DNA of 64,000 bases, from positions 579,615-643,614 of the forward strand of contig NZ_KB905379.1 of the NCBI RefSeq assembly GCF_000379085.1, given 5' to 3'. Position 1 is the stretch's first letter. Every line of letters starts with the position of its first letter. This document shows, in pieces, positions 42,538-50,633 of this stretch. The notes below the pieces were generated by a model, which had not been told where the DNA came from, ran no database searches, and saw nothing but the letters and a program-made list of their open reading frames with translations. The DNA comes from Halomicrobium katesii DSM 19301. Its GTDB lineage: Archaea; Halobacteriota; Halobacteria; Halobacteriales; Haloarculaceae. A program made the position numbers and the translations under genes.

Positions 42538-43691
42538 GTCATCCCTTTGCCGAGCAGTTCGCGTGCGATGATGTTCTTCTGGATCTCGCTGGTCCCCTCG
42601 TAGATCTGGGTGATCTTGGCGTCGCGGTAGAACCGCTCGACGTCGAAGTCGTTGACGTAGCCGGCACCACCGTGGATCTGGACGGCCTCGTCGGCGACTT
42701 CGACGGCGACGCGCGAGGCGAACTCCTTGGCCATCGAGGCCAGCATCGTCAGCTGGTCGTCCTCGTTGTCGACGCTCCAGGCGGACTTGTAGGTGAGCAT
42801 CCGGGCGGCTTCGACCTGCGTGTGCATCTCGGAGAGCTTGTGCTGGATCGCCTGGAACTCGCTGATCGGTTTGGAGAACTGCTCGCGGTCCTCGGCGTAG
42901 TCGAGCGCGCGCTCTGCGGCTCCCTTCGCGATCCCGACGGCCTGTGCGGCGACGCCCGTCCGGGTCTCGTCGAAGAACTGCATGAGCTGGAGGAAGCCCG
43001 CGCCGCGGGTCCCGACGAGGTTCTCCTCGGGGACGCGCACGTCGTCGAGGATCAACTCGGCGGTGTCCGACGCGCGGATGCCGAGCTTGCCGGTGATCTT
43101 GTCGGCTTCGAACCCGTCGCGATCGGCCTCGACGACGATCTGGGAGAAGCCGTTGTACCGGCCCTCCGCCTCCGGATCTGTTTTACAGAGTACGACGAAG
43201 TAGTCTCCGATCGAACCGTTGGTAATCCACATCTTGTTGCCGTTGATCACCCACTCGTCGCCGTCTTTCTCCGCCCGCGTCGACACCGAAGACACGTCCG
43301 ATCCCACGTCGGGCTCGGAGATCGCCGCCCCCATGATGGCGTCGCCGGTCGCGACCGGTTCGAGGAACGCCTCTTTCTGTTCCTCCGTCCCGAAGCCGAC
43401 GAGAGCGTCCGCCCCGAAGGCGGTCGACTGGATGCAGAGTCCGATGCCGGGATCGGCCGCGAACAGCTCTTCGGCGATGATCGCGTTGGTCAGCGTGTCG
43501 TAGCCGACCCCGCCGTACTCGACGGGAATGTTCGCGCCCGTGAGTCCGATCTCGGCCGCCTGCTCGACGATCTCACGGGGATACTTCTCCTCGGTGTCGT
43601 ACTCGGTCGCGTCGGGTTTGATCTCGTTTTCCGCGAACCGTCGCACCTCGTCTCGGACCTGACGTTGCTCGTCTGTGAGGTCGAAGTCCAT
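42534..43691 (-). CDS. Acyl-CoA dehydrogenase
   Basis: 385 residues from the ATG at 43691. FAD/substrate segments [22 protein letters not shown] and [11 protein letters not shown], and the catalytic Glu in [10 protein letters not shown], mark a short or medium-chain acyl-CoA dehydrogenase. It lies divergently from the fused hydratase/dehydrogenase gene and shares its regulatory region, so it probably takes part in the same beta-oxidation pathway. Its stop (TAA) overlaps the stop of the STAS-like gene on the other strand. The longer frame start at 43715 adds a non-conserved MIPVNTDN. Confidence 0.9.
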   Translation of the reverse strand: MDFDLTDEQRQVRDEVRRFAENEIKPDATEYDTEEKYPREIVEQAAEIGLTGANIPVEYGGVGYDTLTNAIIAEELFAADPGIGLCIQSTAFGADALVGFGTEEQKEAFLEPVATGDAIMGAAISEPDVGSDVSSVSTRAEKDGDEWVINGNKMWITNGSIGDYFVVLCKTDPEAEGRYNGFSQIVVEADRDGFEADKITGKLGIRASDTAELILDDVRVPEENLVGTRGAGFLQLMQFFDETRTGVAAQAVGIAKGAAERALDYAEDREQFSKPISEFQAIQHKLSEMHTQVEAARMLTYKSAWSVDNEDDQLTMLASMAKEFASRVAVEVADEAVQIHGGAGYVNDFDVERFYRDAKITQIYEGTSEIQKNIIARELLGKGMT

Positions 43692-43804
43692 GTTATCAGT
43701 GTTAACTGGTATCACAGATAATGATTTCGTACAGAAATAAACGGCACCGTGGTTGTTATGCGAGAGAAACGTTGAAACCCTGGGCGAGAGTGAATACGCC
43801 TGTC
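43692..43804. promoter_or_regulatory. Divergent beta-oxidation promoter region
   Basis: 113 AT-richer bases between the acyl-CoA dehydrogenase and the fused gene. The sequence CAGTGTTAACTG near 43697-43709 is an imperfect palindrome immediately upstream of the minus-strand start, and minus-strand TCATTATC near 43715-43723 sits at TATA distance. It is a good place for a shared fatty-acid regulator, which is inferred. Confidence 0.45.
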
Positions 43805-45769
43805 ATGGATTTTGAGGACATTGAGACTGTGGCGGTGCTTGGCGCAGGGAACATGGGTCACGGAATCGCCGAGGTCGCCGCCATCGCAGGCTACGACGTG
43901 CAGATGCGCGACATCAAAGAGGAGTTCGTCCAGGACGGGTACGACAACATCGAGTGGTCCCTCGACAAACTCGCGGAAAAAGAGCAGCTCAGCCAGGACG
44001 AAGCCGACGCGGCCCTGGACCGCGTGACACCGCTGGTCGACATGGAGGCGGCCGTCGGCGACGCCGACGTGGTCATCGAGGCCGTCCCGGAGAAAATGGA
44101 GATCAAGAAAGACGTCTACGGCGACGTGGAAGGCTACGCCCCCGAGGACGCGATCTTCGCGACGAACACGTCGAGCCTCTCGATCACGGAGCTGTCCGAA
44201 GTCACGGAGCGTCCAGGGCAGTTCTGCGGGATGCACTTTTTCAATCCCCCGGTTCGGATGCCCCTCGTCGAAGTCATCTCGGGGGAACACAGCGACGACG
44301 AGACGCTCGACGCGATCGAAGCGCTCGCCGAAGCCTTCGACAAGACGCCCGTTCGCGTCCGCAAGGACTCGCCCGGATTCATCGTCAACCGCATCCTCGT
44401 GCCACTGATGAACGAGGCCTGCTGGCTCGTCCACGACGACGTGGCGACGATCGCCGAGGTCGACTCGACGACGAAGTTCGACATGGGCCTGCCGATGGGT
44501 TCGTTCGAGCTCTCGGACCAGGTCGGCAACGACGTGGGCCTGCACGTCCTCGAATACATGCACGAGGTGCTCGGTGAGCAGTACGCACCGTGTCCGCTGC
44601 TCGAAGAGGCGGTCGAAGACGAGCGGCTCGGCAAGAAGTCCGGCGAAGGGTTCTACGACTACGAGAACGGGGGCGTCGACATCCCGACGGACGCCGGCCG
44701 CGAGGACGTCGAACACCGTCTGCTGGCCGTGATGGCCAACGAGGTCGGCAAGCTCGTCCAGAACGACGTGGCACCCGTCAGCGACATCGACGAGGCCGTG
44801 ATGCTCGGCGGCGGCTTCCCGGACGGGCCGGCGAAGTTGGCCGACGAGGCAGGGCTGGAGGCGCTCGTCGACGCGCTCGAAACGGCCCGTGAGGAGACCG
44901 GTGCGGCCCGCTACGAGCTCTCGGACGGCCTCGAAGCGGCCGCCAAAGGGGGCGGCTTCTACGACGACGAGGAAGCGGAGTCGACCGACTACGAGTCGAT
45001 TTCGCTGTCCTACCCCGAGGAGTACGTCGCACAGATCGAACTCGATCGCCCACACCGAATGAACACGGTCAGTCCAGACATGATGGACGAGATCGCCGAC
45101 GCCGTCGATCACCTCAGCGAGGACGACGAGGTGCGGGCGATCCTGCTGACCGGCGCGGGCGATCGGGCCTTCTCCGCGGGCGCGGACGTACAGTCGATGG
45201 CGAGCAACGCGACGCCGCTAGAAGCGATCGAGCTCTCCCGGAAAGGCCAGCAGACGTTCGGCAAGCTCGAGTCCTGTCCGATGCCGGTCGTGGCCGGCAT
45301 CGACGGCTACGCGCTGGGCGGCGGGATGGAACTGGCCACCTGTGCGGACATACGCGTCGCCAGCGAGCGCTCCGAACTCGGCCAGCCCGAACACGACCTC
45401 GGCCTGCTGCCCGGCTGGGGCGGCACCCAGCGCCTGAGCAACATCGTCGGCGAGGGCCGCGCCAAGGAGATCATCTTCACGGCCGAGCGCTACGACGCCG
45501 AAGAGATGGCCGACTACGGCTTCGTCAACGAGGTCGTCCCCAACGACGAGATCGACGAGCGGGCGCTCGAACTGGCCGCCGACCTGGCCGCCGGACCGCC
45601 CGTCGCCCAGGAGCTGACCAAGAAGGCGATGCTGGCCGGGCGCGACGACACCGACGCCGGACTGGAGGTCGAGGCCCAGGCCTTCGGCCACCTCATCGGC
45701 ACCGACGACGTGATGGAGGGCATCACGGCGTTCATGGGTGACGGCGACCCGGACTTCCAGGGCAAGTAG
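43805..45769 (+). CDS. Fused 3-hydroxyacyl-CoA dehydrogenase / enoyl-CoA hydratase
   Basis: 654 residues. The N-terminal NAD Rossmann fold has VLGAGNMGHGIA (11-22), HFFNPP (about 141-146) and SPGFIVNRIL; two C-terminal HCDH helical parts follow, the second about 290-385. From about 395 the protein is an enoyl-CoA hydratase with FSAGADVQ, GYALGGGMELATCADIRVA and GLLPGWGGTQRL. The order dehydrogenase-hydratase is the archaeal one, opposite to bacterial FadB. It performs steps two and three of beta-oxidation. Start at 43805 chosen as MDFEDIETVAVLGAG; the upstream 28 residues are basic and doubtful. Confidence 0.92.
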   Translation: MDFEDIETVAVLGAGNMGHGIAEVAAIAGYDVQMRDIKEEFVQDGYDNIEWSLDKLAEKEQLSQDEADAALDRVTPLVDMEAAVGDADVVIEAVPEKMEIKKDVYGDVEGYAPEDAIFATNTSSLSITELSEVTERPGQFCGMHFFNPPVRMPLVEVISGEHSDDETLDAIEALAEAFDKTPVRVRKDSPGFIVNRILVPLMNEACWLVHDDVATIAEVDSTTKFDMGLPMGSFELSDQVGNDVGLHVLEYMHEVLGEQYAPCPLLEEAVEDERLGKKSGEGFYDYENGGVDIPTDAGREDVEHRLLAVMANEVGKLVQNDVAPVSDIDEAVMLGGGFPDGPAKLADEAGLEALVDALETAREETGAARYELSDGLEAAAKGGGFYDDEEAESTDYESISLSYPEEYVAQIELDRPHRMNTVSPDMMDEIADAVDHLSEDDEVRAILLTGAGDRAFSAGADVQSMASNATPLEAIELSRKGQQTFGKLESCPMPVVAGIDGYALGGGMELATCADIRVASERSELGQPEHDLGLLPGWGGTQRLSNIVGEGRAKEIIFTAERYDAEEMADYGFVNEVVPNDEIDERALELAADLAAGPPVAQELTKKAMLAGRDDTDAGLEVEAQAFGHLIGTDDVMEGITAFMGDGDPDFQGK

Positions 45770-45949
45770 GGCCGTCGACCACCGTGGGCGATCGATCCCC
45801 ACCCCGCCGGTCGGGTGCCGGAGCCGCCTGAACGGCAGCGATCGAGCCGCCGTCCAGTGGTGGATGTGTCGTGCTACCACGGGAGGGGTTTTTGATGCTG
45901 GGCTCAGAAGAGAGAGTATCAGCGTCAGGTACGCGCTGTGGGTGCGAAC

Positions 45950-47062
45950 ATGACGGGGGAACACAGCAGACACGGCGACCGGGACGGTGCACAGAGCGAG
46001 CCTGCCAGCGACCGCCGGCGACGAGGTGTCGCGGACCAGCGATCGAGGGCGGACGTACGGACCGACGGCGGCTTCGAACCGGGATTCTTCAACGCCGTCG
46101 TGGAGCGCGTCGGCGTCGCCGTCGGCGTCTACGGGGCGGACGGACGATTTGCCTACGTGAACCAGGCGTACGCCGATCTGCTGGGCACCGATCGCGAGTC
46201 GCTACACGGGACGGGGTTGTGGGAGGTGAACCCGGCGATCGACAGAGCGCGATTCGAGGAGTACTGGGAGTCGTTCGACCTCGGAGAGACGCGACAGCGC
46301 GAGGCGAGACACAGCCGCTTCGACGGCACCGAAGTCCCCGTCGAGACGCACACGACGGCCATCGAGGTCGACGGGACCCGGTACAACGTCGGGACGATCG
46401 CAGACATCAGCGAACGCGTCGAGGGCTGGGAGAAGCTCCGGCGGCAGGACGAGCGACTCGAACAGTTCGCCAGCGTCGTCAGCCACGACCTCCGCAATCC
46501 GCTGAACGTCGCCATGGGACGGCTCCAGTTGGCCCGCGAGACCGCCGATACGGATCACCTCGACCACATCGAGCAGTCCCTCGAACGGATCGAGGCGCTC
46601 ATCGAGGACGTGTTGACGCTGGCTCGGGACGGCAATCGGATCACGGAACCCGAACCCGTCGACCTGGAACGGATCGTCCACCGGGCCTGGACGACCGCCG
46701 GACCGGAGGACGGCACCCTCTCGGCCAGCGACGACCTCGGGACGGTGCTCTCCGACGAGAACCGGCTGCTGGAGGTGTTCGAGAACCTCTTCGAGAACGC
46801 CGCCAGTCACGCGGGTCCCGGCGTGACCGTCACCGTCGACCGGACCGAAGACGGCCTGGTCGTCGCCGACGACGGCCCCGGAATCGAGCCCAGCGAGCGC
46901 GGCGACGTACTGGAGTACGGGTACACGACGACCGACCACGGCACCGGCTACGGCCTCACGATCGTCGAGCAGATCGTTACGGCCCACGGCTGGCAGCTCT
47001 CGCTGTCCGAGAGCGAGAGCGGGGGCCTCCGGGTCACCGTCTCCGGCGTCGAATTCGAGTGA
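45950..47062 (+). CDS. PAS-domain sensor histidine kinase
   Basis: 370 residues from the ATG at 45950; a GTG at 45938 is possible. Order: acidic/basic N-terminal linker (1-42), PAS domain (about 45-155), HisKA with phospho-accepting His179 in VVSHDLRNPL, and an ATPase domain with the N box around N283 (LFENAASHA), G1 VADDGPGIE and G2 GTGYGLTIV. No transmembrane segment, so it is a soluble sensor. No response regulator lies beside it, which is common for haloarchaea. Signal unknown. Confidence 0.85.
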   Translation: MTGEHSRHGDRDGAQSEPASDRRRRGVADQRSRADVRTDGGFEPGFFNAVVERVGVAVGVYGADGRFAYVNQAYADLLGTDRESLHGTGLWEVNPAIDRARFEEYWESFDLGETRQREARHSRFDGTEVPVETHTTAIEVDGTRYNVGTIADISERVEGWEKLRRQDERLEQFASVVSHDLRNPLNVAMGRLQLARETADTDHLDHIEQSLERIEALIEDVLTLARDGNRITEPEPVDLERIVHRAWTTAGPEDGTLSASDDLGTVLSDENRLLEVFENLFENAASHAGPGVTVTVDRTEDGLVVADDGPGIEPSERGDVLEYGYTTTDHGTGYGLTIVEQIVTAHGWQLSLSESESGGLRVTVSGVEFE

Positions 47063-47092
47063 GCTGTTCGCAAACTGCCTGCAGAAAGACGA

Positions 47093-47101
47093 TTTTAAAT
47101 A
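47093..47101 (+). promoter_or_regulatory. TATA box of tRNA-Glu
   Basis: TTTTAAATA lies about 28-36 bases before the mature tRNA 5' end at 47129, the usual position for a haloarchaeal tRNA promoter. Confidence 0.65.
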
Positions 47102-47128
47102 CCACGAGCCTATCTCCCTATATGCGTC

Positions 47129-47203
47129 GCTCGCTTGGTGTAGTCCGGCCAATCATATTGGCCTTTCGAGCCAATGACCAGGGTTCAAATCCCTGAGCGA
47201 GCA
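47129..47203 (+). tRNA. tRNA-Glu (anticodon UUC)
   Basis: 75 bases. Acceptor GCTCGCT pairs with AGCGAGC, discriminator A at 47203, no encoded CCA. D arm TGGTGTAGTCCGGCCAATCA is typical of archaeal tRNA-Glu. The anticodon stem TTGGC/GCCAA encloses CTTTCGA, placing TTC at 47165-47167. T loop TTCAAAT with stem CAGGG/CCCTG. No intron. Confidence 0.95.
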
Positions 47204-47250
47204 TTTCTCTCGCGAACAACGTCGTGAGCGAGAGCTATCGCAACAGGATT
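47204..47250 (+). ncRNA. Post-tRNA structured element, copy at tRNA-Glu
   Basis: CTCTCGC and GCGAGAG form a perfect seven-base-pair hairpin over the loop GAACAACGTCGTGA; then CAACAGGATTTGAGCACG, an inverted T-arm-like sequence. Loop identity with the tRNA-Leu copy is 12 of 14 while the stems differ but remain complementary, which speaks for RNA structure. Confidence 0.55.
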
Positions 47251-47384
47251 TGAGCACGCGAGTCGCGGGACTGCAACTGCACGAGGGCTTTCAGTGCTTC
47301 AGACTGCCTGCACTGATATCTTCTCTGAACACTACTCGTCCCGTCGACCGTAGCTTCAAATGGATGCCGTGAGTCTCGGCGCGT

Positions 47385-48566
47385 ATGCAAGTAGTCATCC
47401 TCGCGGCAGGTGAGGGGACGCGAATGCGACCGCTCACGGCGGACACGCCGAAACCGATGCTGCCGGTCGCAGACCGGCCGCTGGTGGCACACACCGCCGA
47501 CGCGGCGGTCGAGGCGGGGGCGAGCGAGCTGATACTGGTCGTCGGGTACGAAGCCGACGCGGTCAGGTCGTACTTCGGCGAGGAGTATCGCGGCGTCCCG
47601 GTGGAGTTCGCGGTCCAGGCCGAGCAACGCGGCACCGCGGACGCCGTCGGGGCCGCCAGCGAGCACCTCGACGGTCCCTTCGCCGTCCTCAACGGCGACA
47701 ATCTCTACGATCGATCGTCGATCGCCGCGCTGTTCGACGCCGGCCCGGCCATCGCGGCGTCTCGCGTCGACGATCCGACGGCCTACGGCGTCCTCTCGAC
47801 GGACCGCAGCACCGTGACGGGGATCGTCGAGAAGCCCGACGACCCGCCGACGGAGCTCGCGAACGCCGGCGCGTACGTGTTTCCGGCCGACGCCCGCGAG
47901 TGGCTCGACGTCGAGAAAAGCGAGCGCGGCGAGTACGAGATCACAGACGTGGTCGCGCGGGCGATCGAGACCGGAACCGTCTCCGCGGTCGAGGTCGACC
48001 GCTGGCTCGACGTGGGGCGACCCTGGGAGCTGCTGGCGGCAAACGAGTGGAAGCTCGGGGAGCTCGATCGGCGGATCGACGGCGAGGTCCGCGGTGACGC
48101 GACGCTCCGCGGAAACGTCGTCGTCGAGGCCGGCGCGACCGTCGAGCCCGGCGTCGTCGTCGAGGGGCCGGCACTGATCCGTGCCGGCGCGGAGGTCGGA
48201 CCCAACGCCTACGTCCGCGGGGCGACCCTGCTCGCCGAGGACACCCACGTCGGCCACGGCGTCGAGATCAAAAACAGCGTAGTCGGTGCCGGCTCGTCCG
48301 TCCCTCACGTCACGTACGTCGGCGACAGCGTCCTCGGCGAGGACGTGAACTTCGGAGCCGGCACGCAGGTCGCGAACCTACGCCACGACGGGGAGCCGGT
48401 CAGACAGACAGTCAAGGGCGACCGCGTCTCGACCGGACGGCGGAAGTACGGCGTCGTCGCCGGAGACGGCGTCAAGACCGCGGTCAACACGAGTATCAAC
48501 CCCGGCGTCACCCTGTCGAGTGGGGCCAGCACGACGCCGGGCGAGTCGGTCACGCGGGATCGGTGA
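47385..48566 (+). CDS. glmU: GlmU-like bifunctional sugar-1-phosphate nucleotidyltransferase/acetyltransferase
   Basis: 393 residues. The N-terminal nucleotidyltransferase has LAAGEGTRMRPLT (6-18), KPMLPVADRP and FAVLNGDNLYD. The C-terminal half is a left-handed beta-helix (about 230-390) with GDATLRGNVVVEAGATVEPG and GAGTQVANLRHDG. Archaeal relatives make UDP-N-acetylglucosamine from glucosamine-1-phosphate; ST0452-like enzymes also use glucose-1-phosphate. Complete, monocistronic, 181 bases after the tRNA-Glu element. Alternative: a glucose-1-phosphate thymidylyltransferase, so the symbol is tentative. Confidence 0.75.
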   Translation: MQVVILAAGEGTRMRPLTADTPKPMLPVADRPLVAHTADAAVEAGASELILVVGYEADAVRSYFGEEYRGVPVEFAVQAEQRGTADAVGAASEHLDGPFAVLNGDNLYDRSSIAALFDAGPAIAASRVDDPTAYGVLSTDRSTVTGIVEKPDDPPTELANAGAYVFPADAREWLDVEKSERGEYEITDVVARAIETGTVSAVEVDRWLDVGRPWELLAANEWKLGELDRRIDGEVRGDATLRGNVVVEAGATVEPGVVVEGPALIRAGAEVGPNAYVRGATLLAEDTHVGHGVEIKNSVVGAGSSVPHVTYVGDSVLGEDVNFGAGTQVANLRHDGEPVRQTVKGDRVSTGRRKYGVVAGDGVKTAVNTSINPGVTLSSGASTTPGESVTRDR

Positions 48567-48627
48567 GCGGCGGTGGCGGATCGAGATATCTGTGGGATTA
48601 AATAGCGCGACGCCAACGGTTCGGCTA

Positions 48628-48813
48628 ATGGTAGATCCCACGTCGGACCATCACGAGGACGTAGACGAGTCCGAAGCGCCCGACTGCGAGCAGTGTGGCG
48701 ACGCGATCGTGAACGAACCGACCCACCGCGAGGTGACCTGGATCGAAGGCGGCACCGTCCAGGAAGCGCACTTCTGTGACGAGTCCTGTCTGAACGCGTG
48801 GGACGAGCGCTGA
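48628..48813 (+). CDS. Small zinc-binding protein
   Basis: 61 residues from the ATG at 48628. An acidic N-terminal stretch leads to C-x2-C (CEQC, about 20-23), and FCDESCLNAWDE near the C-terminus completes a TRASH- or MYM-like zinc knuckle. Haloarchaeal proteins with this pattern are common; I recall DUF7576. Possibly a metal sensor or a protein adaptor, unproven. Confidence 0.6.
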   Translation: MVDPTSDHHEDVDESEAPDCEQCGDAIVNEPTHREVTWIEGGTVQEAHFCDESCLNAWDER

Positions 48814-48917
48814 GGGCGTTCGTTCCCGCATCGAACGATCTTCATTAGAACAGCGGGTGGCGATCTGAGGTGGTCGAGCCGCCAGTGTGCGCTATCGGTC
48901 CATTGTCTGTGACTGAG

Positions 48918-49003
48918 CTATAGTAGCCATTGAAAATCAATGCACACCCGATCGCACGACGGCAGTGCGATCGGTGTGTAAATCGTTTCAATTGTCACTA
49001 TAG
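48918..49003. mobile_element. 86-bp palindromic MITE, copy 1
   Basis: Begins and ends with CTATAG; near-complete inverted repeat with outer arms CTATAGTAGCCATTGAAA and CTATAGTGACAATTGAAA and inner GATCGCAC/GTGCGATC. It matches the copy at 63263-63348 (inverted) at 83 of 86 positions. No transposase is encoded. It contains the stop codon of the DUF234 ATPase gene. Confidence 0.85.
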
Positions 49004-50382
49004 AGGATCTCGCCAATCCTACTCAAATCAAACAGTTCCCAGTCGTCGCCCAGATCGTCTGCCAGTCCGTCGACGAAGCCGTTCCTCGAAAACAGAGCGT
49101 ACTCCTCGTCACGGGTGTCTGGTCCCCACCGAACACGCTCTCCTTTCTCGCGTAGCTGTGACGCGAGTCCGTGTCCGACGGGTTCATTCGTCCACTTGCA
49201 TTCCCCGAGCAGGATTCGATCGTCACCCGGTGCCAGACCGACGATGTCGATCTCGTCCTCACCGTACCACCACCGCCCGACCTCAGAGTATGGTCCGAGA
49301 TCGTCACGCCTGATTGCAGCCCAAACAGCCTCCCGACAGACATCTTCGAACGTCGTCGCGACGTGGTCCGAGAGATTCGGTTCGATCGTCTCGTCGTAGA
49401 CGACTGCTGGGGCTTCCTCGATACTGGATCGGTTCGGCTCGACGAACCGGAACCAGAAGCGAAGGAACTCGTCGTCCACGTGGTAGCGGGATCGCTTGGA
49501 CTGCTTCGACGACGCGGTCACGGGTACTTCCCGGTCGATCAGCCGGAGGCGGCGTAACGTCTGGAGATATTTCGAGAGAGGTCCCGAATCGATTCCTGAC
49601 GCACCGGCGATCTCACTTGGCGTGGTATGGCCCGTCGCGACCGCCTCGAGGATACTCATGTAGCGGCCGGGAGTGCGCAGCTCGGTCCGAAGGAGAAACG
49701 CCGGTTCGTTGTAGAGCACCGCCGTCGGTGAGAGAATCTCCTGTTTGACATTCTCGCCGAGTGGACGACTGTAATCGAACAGAGTGAGATACATCGGCGT
49801 CCCACCCGTAATCGCGTACGACTGGACCGCCGCTTCGATGTCGTACGCGATCACGTCACGAGCTTGCTGGAACGTAAACGCCTGGAGATCGATCTGTCCC
49901 GTCCGCCGACCGTACAGCGGGCTCTCGTGTCCCAGGACTTCCGACTCCATCGTACTGATACTGGAGCCACACAACACGAGCATCGAGTCCGTCTCCTGTA
50001 GCTGTTCGTCCACGAACGACTGGACGTACGACGGCAGTGAGTCGTTCTCGTCGACGAGATACGGGAACTCGTCGATCGCGACGATACACCGCTCTTGTGC
50101 GATCTTCTCGCCGAGATAGCTGAACGCCTCGTCCCACCCGTCGATACGCGGAACCCGATCGTCGAAGTGATCGGCAACAGTCTCGACGAATTTCTCACGC
50201 TGACGAGCTTCGGCCTCCTGTGCTGCGAGGAAATAGATGTGTGGTCGGCCGTCACAGAATTCCTTGAGGAGCGCAGTTTTCCCGACTCGGCGGCGACCGT
50301 ACACGACGTAGAAATCGTGACATGGAGTCTCGAAGTCGTCGACGAGTGTGTCCAGTTCGTCCACCCGATCGTAAAAGGTCAT
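48988..50382 (-). CDS. Archaeal ATPase with C-terminal DUF234 nuclease-like domain
   Basis: 464 residues. Walker A is GRRRVGKT (29-36), Walker B IVAIDEFPYL with D104-E105. A winged helix lies at about 240-290 and the C-terminal DUF234 part has E367, D379 and E394-C-K396 (LLGECKW), the pattern of a PD-(D/E)XK nuclease. Such proteins are archaeal STAND-like ATPases of mobile or lineage-specific character, sometimes discussed as defence or toxin-type genes. The last four residues YSDN come from the MITE, so the original C-terminus was altered. GC is lower than flanks, suggesting transfer. Confidence 0.82.
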   Translation of the reverse strand: MTFYDRVDELDTLVDDFETPCHDFYVVYGRRRVGKTALLKEFCDGRPHIYFLAAQEAEARQREKFVETVADHFDDRVPRIDGWDEAFSYLGEKIAQERCIVAIDEFPYLVDENDSLPSYVQSFVDEQLQETDSMLVLCGSSISTMESEVLGHESPLYGRRTGQIDLQAFTFQQARDVIAYDIEAAVQSYAITGGTPMYLTLFDYSRPLGENVKQEILSPTAVLYNEPAFLLRTELRTPGRYMSILEAVATGHTTPSEIAGASGIDSGPLSKYLQTLRRLRLIDREVPVTASSKQSKRSRYHVDDEFLRFWFRFVEPNRSSIEEAPAVVYDETIEPNLSDHVATTFEDVCREAVWAAIRRDDLGPYSEVGRWWYGEDEIDIVGLAPGDDRILLGECKWTNEPVGHGLASQLREKGERVRWGPDTRDEEYALFSRNGFVDGLADDLGDDWELFDLSRIGEILYSDN

Positions 50383-50633
50383 ACTCTGGATAATGATTAC
50401 TGCGATAATGACTTATAGCTTCGCGATCCGGGCACCAGAAGCGGACCGTTCGAGACGGGAACGTAATTGATAGCATTTCGCCAGTGCGAGGCGAGACTGG
50501 TGTACTGGTGGCTGATGAGCAATTTATGTTGGTCGCAGGATGAGCGAGCGTTGCGCGATCCGGTCGCTCAAAGGGAGGCCGAACGTTCACAAAGACTTAA
50601 CGGCAGTCGGTCGACTCTCCTCCCGTACAACCG

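Noticed and set aside
43712..45112. Large antisense frame opposite the fused beta-oxidation gene
   Set aside because: Typical high-GC shadow frame (Val/Asp/Arg/His rich) with no motif and no start signal.
48930..49313. Frame starting MKINAHPIARRQCDRC
   Set aside because: Its opening is the MITE itself; the same peptide arises from the second MITE copy at 63263-63348, and the rest is the antisense of the ATPase gene.
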